A DNA stretch of 64,000 bases from Sideroxydans sp. CL21 (lineage in GTDB: Bacteria > Pseudomonadota > Gammaproteobacteria > Burkholderiales > Gallionellaceae). Positions 22,691-32,125 of this stretch are shown here, in pieces. Location: contig NZ_LR699166.1 of the NCBI RefSeq assembly GCF_902459525.1, forward strand, positions 1,624,501 through 1,688,500, read 5' to 3'. The notes beneath the pieces are model-generated. The model worked only from the letters and a program-made list of their open reading frames with translations. It made no database searches and was not told where the DNA came from. Made by a program: the position numbers and the translations under genes. Every line of letters begins with the position of its first letter. Within the stretch, counting starts at the first letter, position 1.

Positions 22691-23476
22691 TCAAGCCTCT
22701 GTTGAGCCAAGTGACGTTGTATTGAAACCGCCGTCAACATAAGTGATTTCGCCAGTAATACCGCTGGCCAGATCGCTGCACAAGAAAGCTGCCACATTGC
22801 CGACTTCCTCAACAGTGATGTTGCGTTTGAGCGGTGCATGCTTCGCGTTATAAGCAAGTAATTTGTTGAAGTCGCCGATGCCGGCTGCAGCCAGAGTCTT
22901 GATCGGGCCGGCAGAGATGCCGTTGGCGCGAATGCCTTTGCGTCCCAGTTCCATGGCCAGATAACGCACACTGGCCTCGAGACTAGCCTTGGCCATGCCC
23001 ATCACGTTGTAGTGCGGCATTGTTCGTACGGCGCCGAGATAGCTCATGGTTAGTAACGCGGCCTTGTCGCTCAAATTGGGCAATGCCGCTTTGGCCATGG
23101 CTGGAAAGCTGTAGGCGCTGATATCGTGAGCAATGCGGAAAGCTTCGCGGCTGAATCCGTCGAGAAATTCTCCGTCCAGCGCCTCGCGCGGTGCGTATGC
23201 GATGGCATGGACGAAGCCATCGAATTTAGGCCAGTGTCCTGCAAGATTAATGAAGAGTTGTTCGATTTCGGCATCTGAAGAAACGTCGCAGGGAAATACC
23301 AATTCACTTCCAAATTCTTTGGCTAATCCCATTACGCGGTCTTTAAAGCGTTCACCCTGATAGGTAAAGGCAAGCTGCGCACCTTGCCGATACATGGCTT
23401 GAGCTACACCGTAGGCAATTGAACGGTTGCTGATCATTCCTGTGACAAGGATGCGCTTATTAGCCAAAAATCCCAT
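22691..23476 (-). CDS. fabI: Enoyl-[acyl-carrier-protein] reductase (NADH)
   Basis: FabI performs the last reduction of each fatty-acid elongation cycle. The 261 residues match E. coli FabI (262). The FabI-type nucleotide motif [11 protein letters not shown] lies at the N-terminus, and the catalytic Tyr and Lys are in [21 protein letters not shown] (about residues 156 and 163). The start at 23476 follows GGGGAA; an in-frame ATG five codons upstream is less likely. A good promoter lies just upstream. Confidence 0.96.
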   Translation of the reverse strand: MGFLANKRILVTGMISNRSIAYGVAQAMYRQGAQLAFTYQGERFKDRVMGLAKEFGSELVFPCDVSSDAEIEQLFINLAGHWPKFDGFVHAIAYAPREALDGEFLDGFSREAFRIAHDISAYSFPAMAKAALPNLSDKAALLTMSYLGAVRTMPHYNVMGMAKASLEASVRYLAMELGRKGIRANGISAGPIKTLAAAGIGDFNKLLAYNAKHAPLKRNITVEEVGNVAAFLCSDLASGITGEITYVDGGFNTTSLGSTEA

Positions 23477-23513
23477 GCTGATTCCCCGCAAATGCTTGGT
23501 ATGAAGATTTCTG

Positions 23514-23542
23514 ATTATATCTGCAAATGGTTCAACGCTTAA
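23514..23542 (-). promoter_or_regulatory. Probable sigma-70 promoter of fabI
   Basis: Reading the minus strand, a perfect TATAAT (23519-23514) lies 17 bases after TTAAGC (23542-23537). Transcription would start near 23507, about 30 bases before the fabI start. Confidence 0.6.
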
Positions 23543-23799
23543 CGGGTGACTGATCTGGCTTCAAAACAATGTGGCAGTTGAATGGCATGCATATTGTTGA
23601 TTGAAAATCCAAAAAATCAATAAGCCCTGTTTATCAATTCAGGATGTCAGCATTTGTCAGAATTCGTAGGCGTAAGTCAGTTAACAAACAGATGCACTGT
23701 ATAGAATAAGTTCAAGTGCGGTCTTTAAAAGATGACTGAGGAATCGGAAGAGCGTCGGACCGTTGTGGTGATTAGTCGATAATCAAAAGGGAGCAATAA
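23543..23799. other. Intergenic region before the cytochrome pair
   Basis: With the fabI promoter this makes a 323-base gap. I see a 6-base inverted repeat (TTGATT...AATCAA, about 23597-23620) but no convincing promoter or gene. Confidence 0.4.
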
Positions 23800-24456
23800 A
23801 TGACTCAATACGGACAAAACAAAGCGGGCAGTTTCAGATACCGCCGTCCAGAGCATCAGAAACAATCGTTTTTCTCTGTGATGCTTGTGTTTATGGTATC
23901 CATAATATTGCCGCTTGCGGTACAGGCGGAGGGAGAACCCAATGCGTTATGTACCGGGTGCCACAATGAGGACGGCAACAGCGTAACCCCGGAGTTTCCG
24001 AAGCTCGCAGGACTTGATGCGGTATACATTGCAAAGCAAATAAAGGACTTCAAGAATGACAAGCGTGTCAGCGAAATCATGGGGCCGATGGCGAATCAAA
24101 TTCCGGACAAAGATATTGGATTGCTGGCGTCATACTTCAGCAAGCAGAAGCGCTCGGTGGGAATTGTCACAGATCAGCAACTTGCTGCGCAAGGCCAGCA
24201 GATATATGACGATGGTATCGTGAGCAGCGCGGTGCCAGCCTGCTCCGGTTGTCATGGTGAAAAGGGCGAAGGTACGGATAAGTTTCCACGCTTGGCAGGC
24301 CAGCACACAGTCTATCTGATTACCCAGATGAACAATTTCAAGAACGCAGTTCGCAACAATGATCCCCGTAAAGTGATGCGTGCCATAACCATGCGCATGA
24401 CCGAGCAGGATATGAAAGCCGCGGCTGAATATATCACCAGTTTGAAGGGAGAATAA
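23800..24456 (+). CDS. Periplasmic diheme cytochrome c, cytochrome c4-like
   Basis: This 218-residue electron carrier has two haem motifs, CTGCH at residues 51-55 and CSGCH at 148-152. Each is followed by the same layout (FPKLAGLDAVYIAKQIKDFKN and FPRLAGQHTVYLITQMNNFKN), the internal duplication typical of cytochrome c4. Met ligands are probably in the MGPMANQIPDKDI and MRAITMRMTEQDM segments. A cleavable signal peptide ends near residue 43 after a rather long, basic N-terminus. GGGAG precedes the ATG. The next gene, 3 bases downstream, encodes a second diheme cytochrome, so the two form an operon. Confidence 0.9.
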   Translation: MTQYGQNKAGSFRYRRPEHQKQSFFSVMLVFMVSIILPLAVQAEGEPNALCTGCHNEDGNSVTPEFPKLAGLDAVYIAKQIKDFKNDKRVSEIMGPMANQIPDKDIGLLASYFSKQKRSVGIVTDQQLAAQGQQIYDDGIVSSAVPACSGCHGEKGEGTDKFPRLAGQHTVYLITQMNNFKNAVRNNDPRKVMRAITMRMTEQDMKAAAEYITSLKGE

Positions 24457-24459
24457 CCA

Positions 24460-25173
24460 ATGAGGACATTTTGGATAATCGCATTAGTATTTTTGCCGGC
24501 ATACCAGGCTTTTGCTGCAGATATTTCCGCCCCGGCTACAATTGGTTCCAAAGGCTACGTTTGGAACAAGTTGACTCCGGAACGGGCTGAAATACTGAGC
24601 AAGACAGGAGACGCTGAACGCGGGAAGGAAGCATTCCGCGGTTGCCGCGGTTGCCACAAGCAGGACGCATTCGGCCGCGTTGATGGTTCTTACCCAAGGC
24701 TGACCGGGCAATACGCTTCGGTAATTATCAAGCAGTTGACCGACATCCGTGCAGGCACGCGACTCAATCCGAAGATGGAACCGTTCATTTCGCCTGATGC
24801 TGTCTCAGTTGATGATATCGCAAATATTGCCACTTATCTGTCTACGCTGACCACCGTAAAGGAAAACGGCAAGGGACCGGGAGATCAGGTGGGTCTGGGC
24901 GAGTCAATTTATAACCAAAGAGGGTGCGTCAAGTGTCATGGCAGTCGCGGCGAAGGCAGCGGCGAAAAGCTATATCCTGCGTTGGCTGCTCAACATTACA
25001 GCTACCTGTTGAGAGAAATGGAACTTATCAGAACCGGTGCGCGAGGTAACTCTCACCCTGATATGGTTGTAACGCTGCGTGATATCTCTACCAACGACAT
25101 GGAAGCCGTCGCCGACTATCTCTCCAGGTTGCCTGATCGTCATCAGCCACAGGTACAAGGCGACAGAAAATAG
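24460..25173 (+). CDS. Periplasmic diheme cytochrome c
   Basis: This 237-residue protein has haem motifs CRGCH at residues 62-66 and CVKCH at 156-160. They sit in a repeated cytochrome c4/c553-like layout (YPRLTGQYASVIIKQLTDIR and YPALAAQHYSYLLREMELIR). The signal peptide is short and clear (MRTFWIIALVFLPAYQAFAA). GGGAG lies 8 bases before the ATG. It is translationally close to the preceding cytochrome. The pair probably exchanges electrons with a periplasmic oxidoreductase or terminal oxidase; no partner enzyme is encoded next to it. Confidence 0.88.
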   Translation: MRTFWIIALVFLPAYQAFAADISAPATIGSKGYVWNKLTPERAEILSKTGDAERGKEAFRGCRGCHKQDAFGRVDGSYPRLTGQYASVIIKQLTDIRAGTRLNPKMEPFISPDAVSVDDIANIATYLSTLTTVKENGKGPGDQVGLGESIYNQRGCVKCHGSRGEGSGEKLYPALAAQHYSYLLREMELIRTGARGNSHPDMVVTLRDISTNDMEAVADYLSRLPDRHQPQVQGDRK

Positions 25174-25241
25174 ATCAGAAGGGGGCTGGCTGTTGTATAG
25201 ACTACTGAGTGATCTAAGTAATTCCACTTCGCGGTCTTGTT

Positions 25242-26549
25242 TCAATCGGCAGCTTCCACGCGATTTTTTCCGCCTTTCTTGGCTTTGTACATGGCTTTAT
25301 CCGCACGACCGATGATCTCATCCACATCTTCGTTCGCTCCGTGCAGCGCGACTCCGGCGCTGAAGGTCACCAATACCCGGTCGTTGTTGTGCATGAACAG
25401 ATTCTTGGTCAGATTACGTTGCAGTCGCTGCATTACACCGACCCCGTCGTCCCTGTAAGTATTCGGCATAATGATGATGAATTCTTCGCCGCCATAGCGC
25501 CCCACTGAATCGGAAGGCCGCAGCGTTTCTTTGACAATCTGAATCAGGTGGACAAGTGCGTGGTCGCCTGCCTGGTGCCCGAGCATATCGTTCAATTGCT
25601 TGAAGTTGTCAATATCGAGCATCGCTAAGCTAAGAGCCGTTTTACTGCGCTCGGCACGTTTGATCTCGCGGTCCACGGTTTCGTCCAGTCCGCGCCGGTT
25701 GAGCGCGCCGGTGAGCTGGTCTTCCCGCACCAGTTCGCTGACCTGCTCCAGTTCGACCTCGAGTTTCTTCACGCGGGCATCGGCATCGTCAGCTTGTTTC
25801 TTGTGGCTGAGCAATTCATCGTGAGTATGCAAGGTGCTGGCTTGTATGGCACTCGTGTCGTGCATCACATTTTTCAGAATATGACTGAGCTCTGCCATAT
25901 TGTCGGTCTTGCCGATCCTGTCACTGTAATCCGCTATCTTGCCGTGATATTCACCTGTGCTGGTAGTCAGCTCGCCCATTCGCTCGATAAAGGTGGCCAT
26001 CATGCTTTTCAACAATGTCTTGGCTTCGGTCAGGCTTTGCTTGAGTGTTTGCTGTTTGATAACCGTATTGCGCAAGGTGCGCTCGGCATCGGCAATGGAA
26101 TGTTTGTTCAGAGGGTTGGAGACGATTGTTCTTAACACAGCAATCTGTCCATGCAGCCATTTATCGTCTTCCACCATCTCGCTGACATTATCCACCAGTG
26201 CGCGCAACAAGCGCACCAGACCTTCCTGTGTCTTGACTTGGTCGCCACCGCGCGTGGTTAGCTTGAGCCAAAACTGGTGTAGCCGTTTGAGCAGATTATT
26301 TTGGAATTCGATGTCGCTGGTGTCGCGGACTTGCGCCAGGAGCAGTCGCACCTCGTCTTCCAGTTCCGGTTGAGTGACGAGAGCGCTCTCCAGTAACAGC
26401 CGCAATAGGAGGCGCATTTGACCGAGCAGGTCATTATTTTCGGGTTCTTCAGACAACTCGATTGCCGTCGTCTGGGCAAGCTTGCGCGAATCGTGTGCGG
26501 GAAGGATCGCCGCGTCAGTGTTATTGGATGGATTTCTGTTTTCACTCAT
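25242..26549 (-). CDS. Diguanylate cyclase with an N-terminal helical sensor region
   Basis: This 435-residue protein would make the second messenger c-di-GMP from two GTP. The GGDEF domain occupies about residues 270-430, with an intact active site GGEEF at 353-357. An inhibitory-site motif RPSD lies at 344-347, five residues before it, so product inhibition is expected. The first ~260 residues are helical, without membrane segments or a recognised sensor; residues ~160-265 look like a coiled coil that would set up the dimer. Cytoplasmic. Its most likely outputs near by are motility or exopolysaccharide, but no link is shown by the sequence. Confidence 0.92.
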   Translation of the reverse strand: MSENRNPSNNTDAAILPAHDSRKLAQTTAIELSEEPENNDLLGQMRLLLRLLLESALVTQPELEDEVRLLLAQVRDTSDIEFQNNLLKRLHQFWLKLTTRGGDQVKTQEGLVRLLRALVDNVSEMVEDDKWLHGQIAVLRTIVSNPLNKHSIADAERTLRNTVIKQQTLKQSLTEAKTLLKSMMATFIERMGELTTSTGEYHGKIADYSDRIGKTDNMAELSHILKNVMHDTSAIQASTLHTHDELLSHKKQADDADARVKKLEVELEQVSELVREDQLTGALNRRGLDETVDREIKRAERSKTALSLAMLDIDNFKQLNDMLGHQAGDHALVHLIQIVKETLRPSDSVGRYGGEEFIIIMPNTYRDDGVGVMQRLQRNLTKNLFMHNNDRVLVTFSAGVALHGANEDVDEIIGRADKAMYKAKKGGKNRVEAAD

Positions 26550-26878
26550 ATGCAGTTAAGAGATGAAAGTTCGTGACACTTGCCCGCTGGAGCAGTAGTA
26601 GCGCAGCAAAAGATGGAGATAGTGGCCATTTGGTGCGTACCGGAATCCCTTGTATAGCGCATGATTTGATTTTACGAAAGCGCGGGGAGCGATTCTGTAC
26701 GTCAGCGAACATACTGCATCACGGAGATTCATGGATGCCATCGCTGATAGAGGGCTAGAGAAGACCTGCAACAAAGCTAAATTCACGCGGATACCTAACA
26801 AGACTTATGGGCGCATGTTTGCACATGCAATGGTCGATGTTTTTGGTTTGAGAAGTAACTTTTCGCTTGGTTTCAGCG
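26550..26878. other. Intergenic region
   Basis: This 329-base gap between two minus-strand genes holds no open frame with a credible ribosome binding site and no strong hairpin. It should contain the promoter of the diguanylate cyclase gene. Confidence 0.4.
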
Positions 26879-27457
26879 CTATTCGATCGTGAGAGATTCG
26901 ATCCAACGCATCCCCGGCGCGATGTCGTCGCGGAGTGCTGAGCTGAATGGTGGCACCTCGGGGTTGTCCGGGGGCGCACTGATGAGGTTGAGGTCGATCG
27001 CCTGCGGCCTTCCTATCAGGCCATGTTCAGTATGCTCCAAGTGAAAATACAGCCCATTCCAAAGCTTGGCGCTAAATTCGTTCGGTAGTTTGTACATAAA
27101 GAGCAAGCTGTGCTCCAGCCAGGCCATGTCTTTGGTGGTAACGGTACCGGGCTGCGGGTAAGGGTACGGCACATAGCAGACGAGTTCTAGCGGACCATCA
27201 ATACATTTGAACTCTTTCATGGAAAGAAAGTGGTCCGAAAAACGTGTCCGATCCATAGTGATGAGAAAAGACACTGTTCCATTGCTTTGCGGCTCAAAGC
27301 GAACCGTGCCCAGTGTGATGTGTTGATTGTCACGTGTGTTGGCGGTGATAGTCTTTGTACCTTGCATATCCCACGCCATAGCGAAGGCGGGTACAGTTAC
27401 AAGCAGGCAAATGAGCAAACGCAGGCTTCGCATTACGGATGATCGTTTCTTTCGCAT
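26879..27457 (-). CDS. Secreted protein of unknown function
   Basis: I do not recognise this 192-residue protein. A clear signal peptide (basic MRKKRSSVMRS, then LRLLICLLVTVPAFA with a cleavage site before MAWDM or nearby) indicates export. The mature part is rich in beta-type sequence, with two Cys near its middle (KCIDG and LVCYV) likely to form a disulfide. No catalytic motif is evident. GAGGAGG lies a few bases before the ATG at 27457. It stands alone on the minus strand between the diguanylate cyclase and tRNA-Asn. Confidence 0.65.
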   Translation of the reverse strand: MRKKRSSVMRSLRLLICLLVTVPAFAMAWDMQGTKTITANTRDNQHITLGTVRFEPQSNGTVSFLITMDRTRFSDHFLSMKEFKCIDGPLELVCYVPYPYPQPGTVTTKDMAWLEHSLLFMYKLPNEFSAKLWNGLYFHLEHTEHGLIGRPQAIDLNLISAPPDNPEVPPFSSALRDDIAPGMRWIESLTIE

Positions 27458-27641
27458 GAGTCCTCCTCGCCTGATTTTTTAAGCTAGCATACTTGCACTG
27501 AGAAACCAATCAAGGTCGCCGCACTGAGGATCATTATATAGTCCAATCAGCGTATGAATTGGGTGGCTTTCGTGGTGCCAGCGAGAGTCATCGCAATTTC
27601 GGAGCTACTAATACCGTACAAGGCTGCGTCAAAAAAATGTG

Positions 27642-27670
27642 AATAAAAAAGACCTGCATCGCTGCAGGCC
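27642..27670 (-). terminator. Terminator of tRNA-Asn
   Basis: On the minus strand CCTGCA and TGCAGG pair around a GCGA loop and are followed by TCTTTTTT. It lies about 11 bases after the tRNA. Confidence 0.85.
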
Positions 27671-27680
27671 TTTATTTATC

Positions 27681-27756
27681 TGGCTCCCCGACCTGGACTC
27701 GAACCAGGGACCTGCGGATTAACAGTCCGTCGCTCTACCGACTGAGCTATCAGGGA
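27681..27756 (-). tRNA. tRNA-Asn (GTT anticodon)
   Basis: The minus strand folds into a 76-base tRNA with TCCCTGA at the 5' end, D arm GCTC...GAGC, anticodon loop CTGTTAA (anticodon GTT), T loop GGTTCGAGTCC and an encoded CCA. Confidence 0.95.
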
Positions 27757-27771
27757 ATTGATGAGGGCGCT

Positions 27772-27800
27772 ATACTAATGACTGCGAGCGTTTTGGTCAA
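27772..27800 (-). promoter_or_regulatory. Promoter of tRNA-Asn
   Basis: On the minus strand TTGACC (27800-27795) and TAGTAT (27777-27772) are separated by 17 bases. Transcription would start about 8 bases before the tRNA. Confidence 0.6.
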
Positions 27801-27898
27801 CATGAGAAACGTCTTGAGAGAGAAATACAACGTTTTTTTCACGCCTGGTCACACATTTTAAAGATGGGTGATCGATAAAAACAAAATCTACGTGGATT

Positions 27899-30800
27899 AT
27901 GGATAAGAAAACAATCTATATTAAAACTGACAAGGGCGAGAACGAAGCAACCAATCTCTCGAGCGATCTCAAGCGAATCTTGTCTCTCATCGACAATAAA
28001 TCCAAAGCCGATGAATTGGCCAAGCGCGCTCCTCCGAGTTTGCGCGAGAGCTGGAATGAGATTCTGGGCGAGCTGTTAGCGGGTGGGTATATTGTTGACA
28101 AAGATCGGCCCAATATAGAGTCGAAAATTGCAAAGCCTAAATTCAACCCGCTGAAAATGTTCAGCCCGAAGCCTGCCGGAATGTTCATTCCCAAGCCGGC
28201 AGCACAACCTGCAACAGAAGATCTGGACTTTAGCGGAATGAACGCGGCGCGTTCACCAGATGCCGATGCAATTGCGGCTAAGCAGGAAGCAGAGGCGGCC
28301 GAAAAAGCACGTACCGACTTGGCGGCCAAACAGAAGGCGCAGGCAGTAGCCCGTGCCGAACTGGAAGCCAGCGTTGCAGCAGCCAAAGAACGGGCCAACA
28401 CGGAAGCAGCAGCCAAAGCCCAGGCCAAAGCCAAACTGGAGGCCGAGATCGCTGCACGAGCCAGGGCGGAGGCTGAAGCCAAGGCCAAACAAGAGGCTTT
28501 GATCCGGGCGGAAGCCGAGGCAAAAGCCAAACAGGAAGCTGCACAAAGATTGCAAGCCATGCATGAAGCTGCGCGTGTAAAGGCAGCACAAGAAGCTGCT
28601 GCGCGAGCAAAAGCTGAAACAGAGGCGCGAGTACGTGCGGAAATTGAAGCAGCTGCACGTGCCCAACAAGAGCGCGAAGATAAAATCAGGCGTGAAGCTG
28701 ATATAGCACGTTTGAAGATTGAAGAGGAGGCTGCGCGCGTCAAGGCAGAACTTGATGCGGCTGCAAAAGCCAAGGCTGAGGCTGAAGCTGCAAGGTTGAA
28801 AGCAGAAGCTGAGGCGGTTCGTGTAAAGGCAGAATTGGCAGCAGCCAAAGCTCGTGCCGAAGCGGAAGCAAAGGCATTGGCCGAAGCTCGCATCAGACAG
28901 GAAGTCGAGGAAAAAGCAAGGCGTGAGGCTGAAGCAGCAAGATTAAAAGCAGAGGCTGAAGCGGCTCGTGTAAAGGCAGAGTTGGCAGCAGCCAAAGCTC
29001 GTGCCGAAGCGGAAGCTAAAGCTTTGGCCGAAGCTCGCATCAAACGGGAAGCTGAGGAAAAGGCCCAGCGTGAAGCTGCAAGACTGAAAGCTGAAGAAGC
29101 CGCGCGCATCAAGGCGGAACAAGAAGCTATAAGCAAAGCTCGTGCAGAGGCAGAAGCCAAGACGCGTGCCGAAGCAGAAGCAAAGGCTTTGGCCGAAGCT
29201 CGCATCAAGCAGGAAGCTGAGGAGAAGGCCCAGCGTGAGGCTGAAGCCGCAAGACTGAAAGCTGAAGAAGCCGCGCGCATCAAGACGGAACAAGAAGCTA
29301 TAAACAAAGCTCGTGCAGCAGCAGAAGCTAAAGCTAAGGCAGCGGCGGAAGTCAAAGCGGCAGCAGAAGCCAAAGCAGCAGCAGAAGCGGCAGCGGACCT
29401 TCTGGCAAGGAAGCAGGAAGCCGAGGCCGCCGCAAAACGCGAAGCGGAAGAAAATGCAAAATATGCTGCGATAAGCGCAGAACAGGATGTGCCAGCAAAA
29501 AGTTCTGAAGGAACATCAACAATTGCTCCCGCTTTCGAGATCAATCTGGATAGCTTTCTTGCCGAATCCGAACCGGTAAATCAGGTTGTCAAGCTGGCAA
29601 CCCATCGTGAAACACCAACAAGTACCGAGAGCGAAACGAAAGCCGCACTTGATGCGGGCCAGAGTGCTGCCGCCGAGACGAAGGAGTCGGCAGAAAAAGA
29701 TTCATTGAAGAACGCCGCTGCCGAGATGGCGCGCCTCAAAGAGGAAGCCGAGGCGGCACGTCGCAAGGTAGAGGAGGATGCGCGGAGGCAAGCGGAAGAG
29801 CTGGCACTGGCTGAAGAGCAGGCCAAGATTTGGGCTGAAGCCGAGCAACGTGCCAAAGCACAAGCCGCACTCGAACTGGAACAGTCCGTACAGCAAGTTG
29901 CGCTGCTGCAAGCCAAGGCGACCAAGCCGACTGTTGGCCGAAAGCATAGAAAACCACTGCCGTGGGGCAAGATCGTTTTGGGCTTGGTTACTCTGGCAAT
30001 AGTGACGATCATTGTGTTGCCCTACGTCTATCCGCTCAATGAATACATCGCCCCCCTGGAGCAACGCCTGTCAGCCCAGTTGAAGCAACCTGTCCATATT
30101 GGCGGATTGAGTGCCAGTTCGTTACCGCCCAAGCTGCAATTGCAGAACGTTACTTTGGGTAGTGCACAAGAAGTAAAAATTGGAACCGTTGAGCTGAATT
30201 TTGATCTGCTTTCCCTGCCTGCTGAGGTAAAGGTGATCAGTAACGCCGAACTGGATGACGTCAGCATTGACGGACGACTGCTCGACAAACTGGCTGCAAA
30301 CTTCAAGCTGCTGGGTAGCGATGTGAACTATCCGATACGGCACCTCACATTGCGGCGCATGAAGATCATCTCTGACGATGTTGCGTTGCCAACCTTTGAC
30401 GGTATTGCGGAGATTGATACGCAAGGGGTTTTGGACCGGATTTCACTGCATAGCGCAGACGACAAAATTGGTATTGATTTGCAGTCCAATCAAGGACGTT
30501 GGCAACTGGGCGTGAATCTTAAAGAGCGCAGTCTGCCGGTGTTCCCGGATGTTGTTTTCAGTGACCTCAGTGCCAAGGGTGATCTTGGCGATGGCGAGGT
30601 GAATTTCACCGAAATGGATGCACACATATACAACGGCATTCTGCTTGGGAGCGGGAAGCTCAGCTGGAACAAGGGCTGGCACATGCAAGGCAGCCTTGAA
30701 GCCAAGACATTCGACCTGGACAAGATGTTCCCGAAATATCATATCGAGGGCGAGATGAACGGTGACGCCACGTACTCGATGTCCGGTGCAAAGGTTTCAC

Positions 30801-31144
30801 AGATGGATGATGATCCGCAACTGGATGGCACTTTTACCGTGAAGAAGGGGATTCTCAACGTCGATATTGTGGAGACTGCGCGCTTGTTGAGTCGCGATAA
30901 TCTGGTTGGCGGGCGCACCCATTTTGACGACATGATCGGTCAGGTTCAGTTGGATAAGCACACTGTCCATGTCCGCCAATTGAAGATCATCTCGGGGATG
31001 CTGAGCGCAAACGGTTCTTTCGACGTGTCACCGAGCAACCAGCTTTCCGGAACCTTGAACGCCGAGATCAAGTTGCGTTCGGGCAACAATCAATTGACCC
31101 TGTATGGTAATTTGGCCGAGCAGAAGCTGCGTGCCGGGCGTTGA
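27899..31144 (+). CDS. Giant coiled-coil membrane protein with AsmA-like C-terminal domain
   Basis: The protein has 1081 residues in three parts. Residues 1-68 form a small mixed helix/strand domain (KTIYIKTDKG, ILSLIDNKSKADELA) that resembles a winged-helix-like module; this is my inference. Residues ~110-550 and 595-680 are extraordinarily rich in Ala, Glu, Lys and Arg with no helix breakers, so a very long helix or coiled coil of several hundred residues is expected. A basic GRKHRKPLPW and one membrane helix (residues ~692-712) follow. Residues 713-1081 resemble AsmA/DUF748-type lipid-transfer proteins (LKQPVHIGGLSASSLPPKLQLQNVTLG, VSIDGRLLDKL, GTLNAEIKL). Topology would place the coiled coil in the cytoplasm and the C-terminus in the periplasm. 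It is convergent with the HDOD gene. ATG at 27899 lacks a strong ribosome binding site. Confidence 0.8.
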   Translation: MDKKTIYIKTDKGENEATNLSSDLKRILSLIDNKSKADELAKRAPPSLRESWNEILGELLAGGYIVDKDRPNIESKIAKPKFNPLKMFSPKPAGMFIPKPAAQPATEDLDFSGMNAARSPDADAIAAKQEAEAAEKARTDLAAKQKAQAVARAELEASVAAAKERANTEAAAKAQAKAKLEAEIAARARAEAEAKAKQEALIRAEAEAKAKQEAAQRLQAMHEAARVKAAQEAAARAKAETEARVRAEIEAAARAQQEREDKIRREADIARLKIEEEAARVKAELDAAAKAKAEAEAARLKAEAEAVRVKAELAAAKARAEAEAKALAEARIRQEVEEKARREAEAARLKAEAEAARVKAELAAAKARAEAEAKALAEARIKREAEEKAQREAARLKAEEAARIKAEQEAISKARAEAEAKTRAEAEAKALAEARIKQEAEEKAQREAEAARLKAEEAARIKTEQEAINKARAAAEAKAKAAAEVKAAAEAKAAAEAAADLLARKQEAEAAAKREAEENAKYAAISAEQDVPAKSSEGTSTIAPAFEINLDSFLAESEPVNQVVKLATHRETPTSTESETKAALDAGQSAAAETKESAEKDSLKNAAAEMARLKEEAEAARRKVEEDARRQAEELALAEEQAKIWAEAEQRAKAQAALELEQSVQQVALLQAKATKPTVGRKHRKPLPWGKIVLGLVTLAIVTIIVLPYVYPLNEYIAPLEQRLSAQLKQPVHIGGLSASSLPPKLQLQNVTLGSAQEVKIGTVELNFDLLSLPAEVKVISNAELDDVSIDGRLLDKLAANFKLLGSDVNYPIRHLTLRRMKIISDDVALPTFDGIAEIDTQGVLDRISLHSADDKIGIDLQSNQGRWQLGVNLKERSLPVFPDVVFSDLSAKGDLGDGEVNFTEMDAHIYNGILLGSGKLSWNKGWHMQGSLEAKTFDLDKMFPKYHIEGEMNGDATYSMSGAKVSQMDDDPQLDGTFTVKKGILNVDIVETARLLSRDNLVGGRTHFDDMIGQVQLDKHTVHVRQLKIISGMLSANGSFDVSPSNQLSGTLNAEIKLRSGNNQLTLYGNLAEQKLRAGR
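28835..29330 (+). repeat. Imperfect tandem repeats inside the coiled-coil gene
   Basis: About three copies of a ~150-base unit encode AKALAEARI-(K/R)-(Q/R)-E repeats. Copies start at 28835 and 28982 (exactly 147 bases or 49 codons apart), and a third shares the unit from about 29180 (165 bases after the matching point in copy two). Near-identical DNA suggests recent duplication and possible length variation between strains. Confidence 0.8.
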
Positions 31145-31152
31145 GTACTGAT

Positions 31153-32121
31153 TTACTTGAATAACTTGAAAAGACCGGCCAGCATATTCGATGTGCCGTC
31201 CGGATTGTCCTCGGGCATGGCGATGGCTGTTCTTCCGGTGTTGATGGATTCTTGAGCCGCCCTGGGTGAAGCTGGAGCTTGCGACACACTGAAACCCAGC
31301 ATCTCACGCACTACTGAGATTTGCTCGGCATGGGTGGACAGGAAATTCTGGCACTGGGTGGTGCTATAGCCCAGTCTTTTAGTTGCGTGCACGTTCTCCC
31401 ATGCGACGAATTTCGCTGTCGTCGGCATCATCAGGTTGGCTACCGCGACCACATCTATGTAATCCGCCAAGCCGTCCGCAGTCGTGCGTTGCAGGTTCTC
31501 GTGTTGGGACACGATCTCGACAAGCTCGGACGGAAAGTGCCAGTTTGCCAACAAGCTGGCTCCGACCTCGGTATGAAATTGGCGGACCAATCCCTCCAGT
31601 GTCACTTTGTCGAGGCGAGGGTGATGGCGATCTGCATAAATGCAAAGCGGTAATGCCCCGATATCATGCACGAGGCCTGCCAGCATTGCCTGATCCGGCT
31701 TGAGATGTTTTTGATGCAATGCCAGAACGTAGCTGTTGGCGGCAACCTCCCGGCTGTGATCCCACAGTCTTTGCAGTTCCTGGCTGATGATCGGGCTACC
31801 CGCTTTGAACAGCTTGCCCATGGTGATGAGCATCACCATGTTGCGCAGCATGCGGTAGCCCAAACGAGAGATTGCCGTCCTCAGATCGTTCACCTGCTTA
31901 CCGTTCGAGAAAGCCGCGCTATTCGCCGTTTTGATTATTTGTGCGGATATGGACGGATCGGTGGTAAGCAGGCGGACGAGATTTTCTGCCGAGACATTGG
32001 GGTCGTCGATCGCCTCGCGGATTTTCAACGCCATTTCGGGCAGCGTAGGCAGTTCCAACCGACCTTTTTCCAGGGCAGCGAAAACTTCGGCGGCAACCGC
32101 CTCTTGCTGCTTGATTATCAT
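31153..32121 (-). CDS. HDOD domain signalling protein
   Basis: This 322-residue cytoplasmic protein carries an HDOD domain at about residues 20-220. Typical features are LPTLPEMALKIREAIDDP, LLTTDPSISAQIIKTANSAAF, ISRLGYRMLRNMVM and LVHDIGALP. HDOD proteins are HD-superfamily relatives that usually lack full metal-binding sites and often act in signalling, frequently near c-di-GMP genes. The start ATG at 32121 is chosen from family homology; the longer frame to 32211 overlaps the upstream gene. It begins 4 bases after the aminotransferase stop, so the two are co-transcribed. Confidence 0.85.
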   Translation of the reverse strand: MIIKQQEAVAAEVFAALEKGRLELPTLPEMALKIREAIDDPNVSAENLVRLLTTDPSISAQIIKTANSAAFSNGKQVNDLRTAISRLGYRMLRNMVMLITMGKLFKAGSPIISQELQRLWDHSREVAANSYVLALHQKHLKPDQAMLAGLVHDIGALPLCIYADRHHPRLDKVTLEGLVRQFHTEVGASLLANWHFPSELVEIVSQHENLQRTTADGLADYIDVVAVANLMMPTTAKFVAWENVHATKRLGYSTTQCQNFLSTHAEQISVVREMLGFSVSQAPASPRAAQESINTGRTAIAMPEDNPDGTSNMLAGLFKLFK

Positions 32122-32125
32122 GCGG

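Noticed and set aside
28000-29600. Long minus-strand frame of 542 codons across the coiled-coil gene
   Set aside because: It is a mirror of the Ala/Glu/Lys-rich repeats, giving a Ser/Ala-rich chain without motifs. The plus-strand frame has a membrane helix and an AsmA-like domain.
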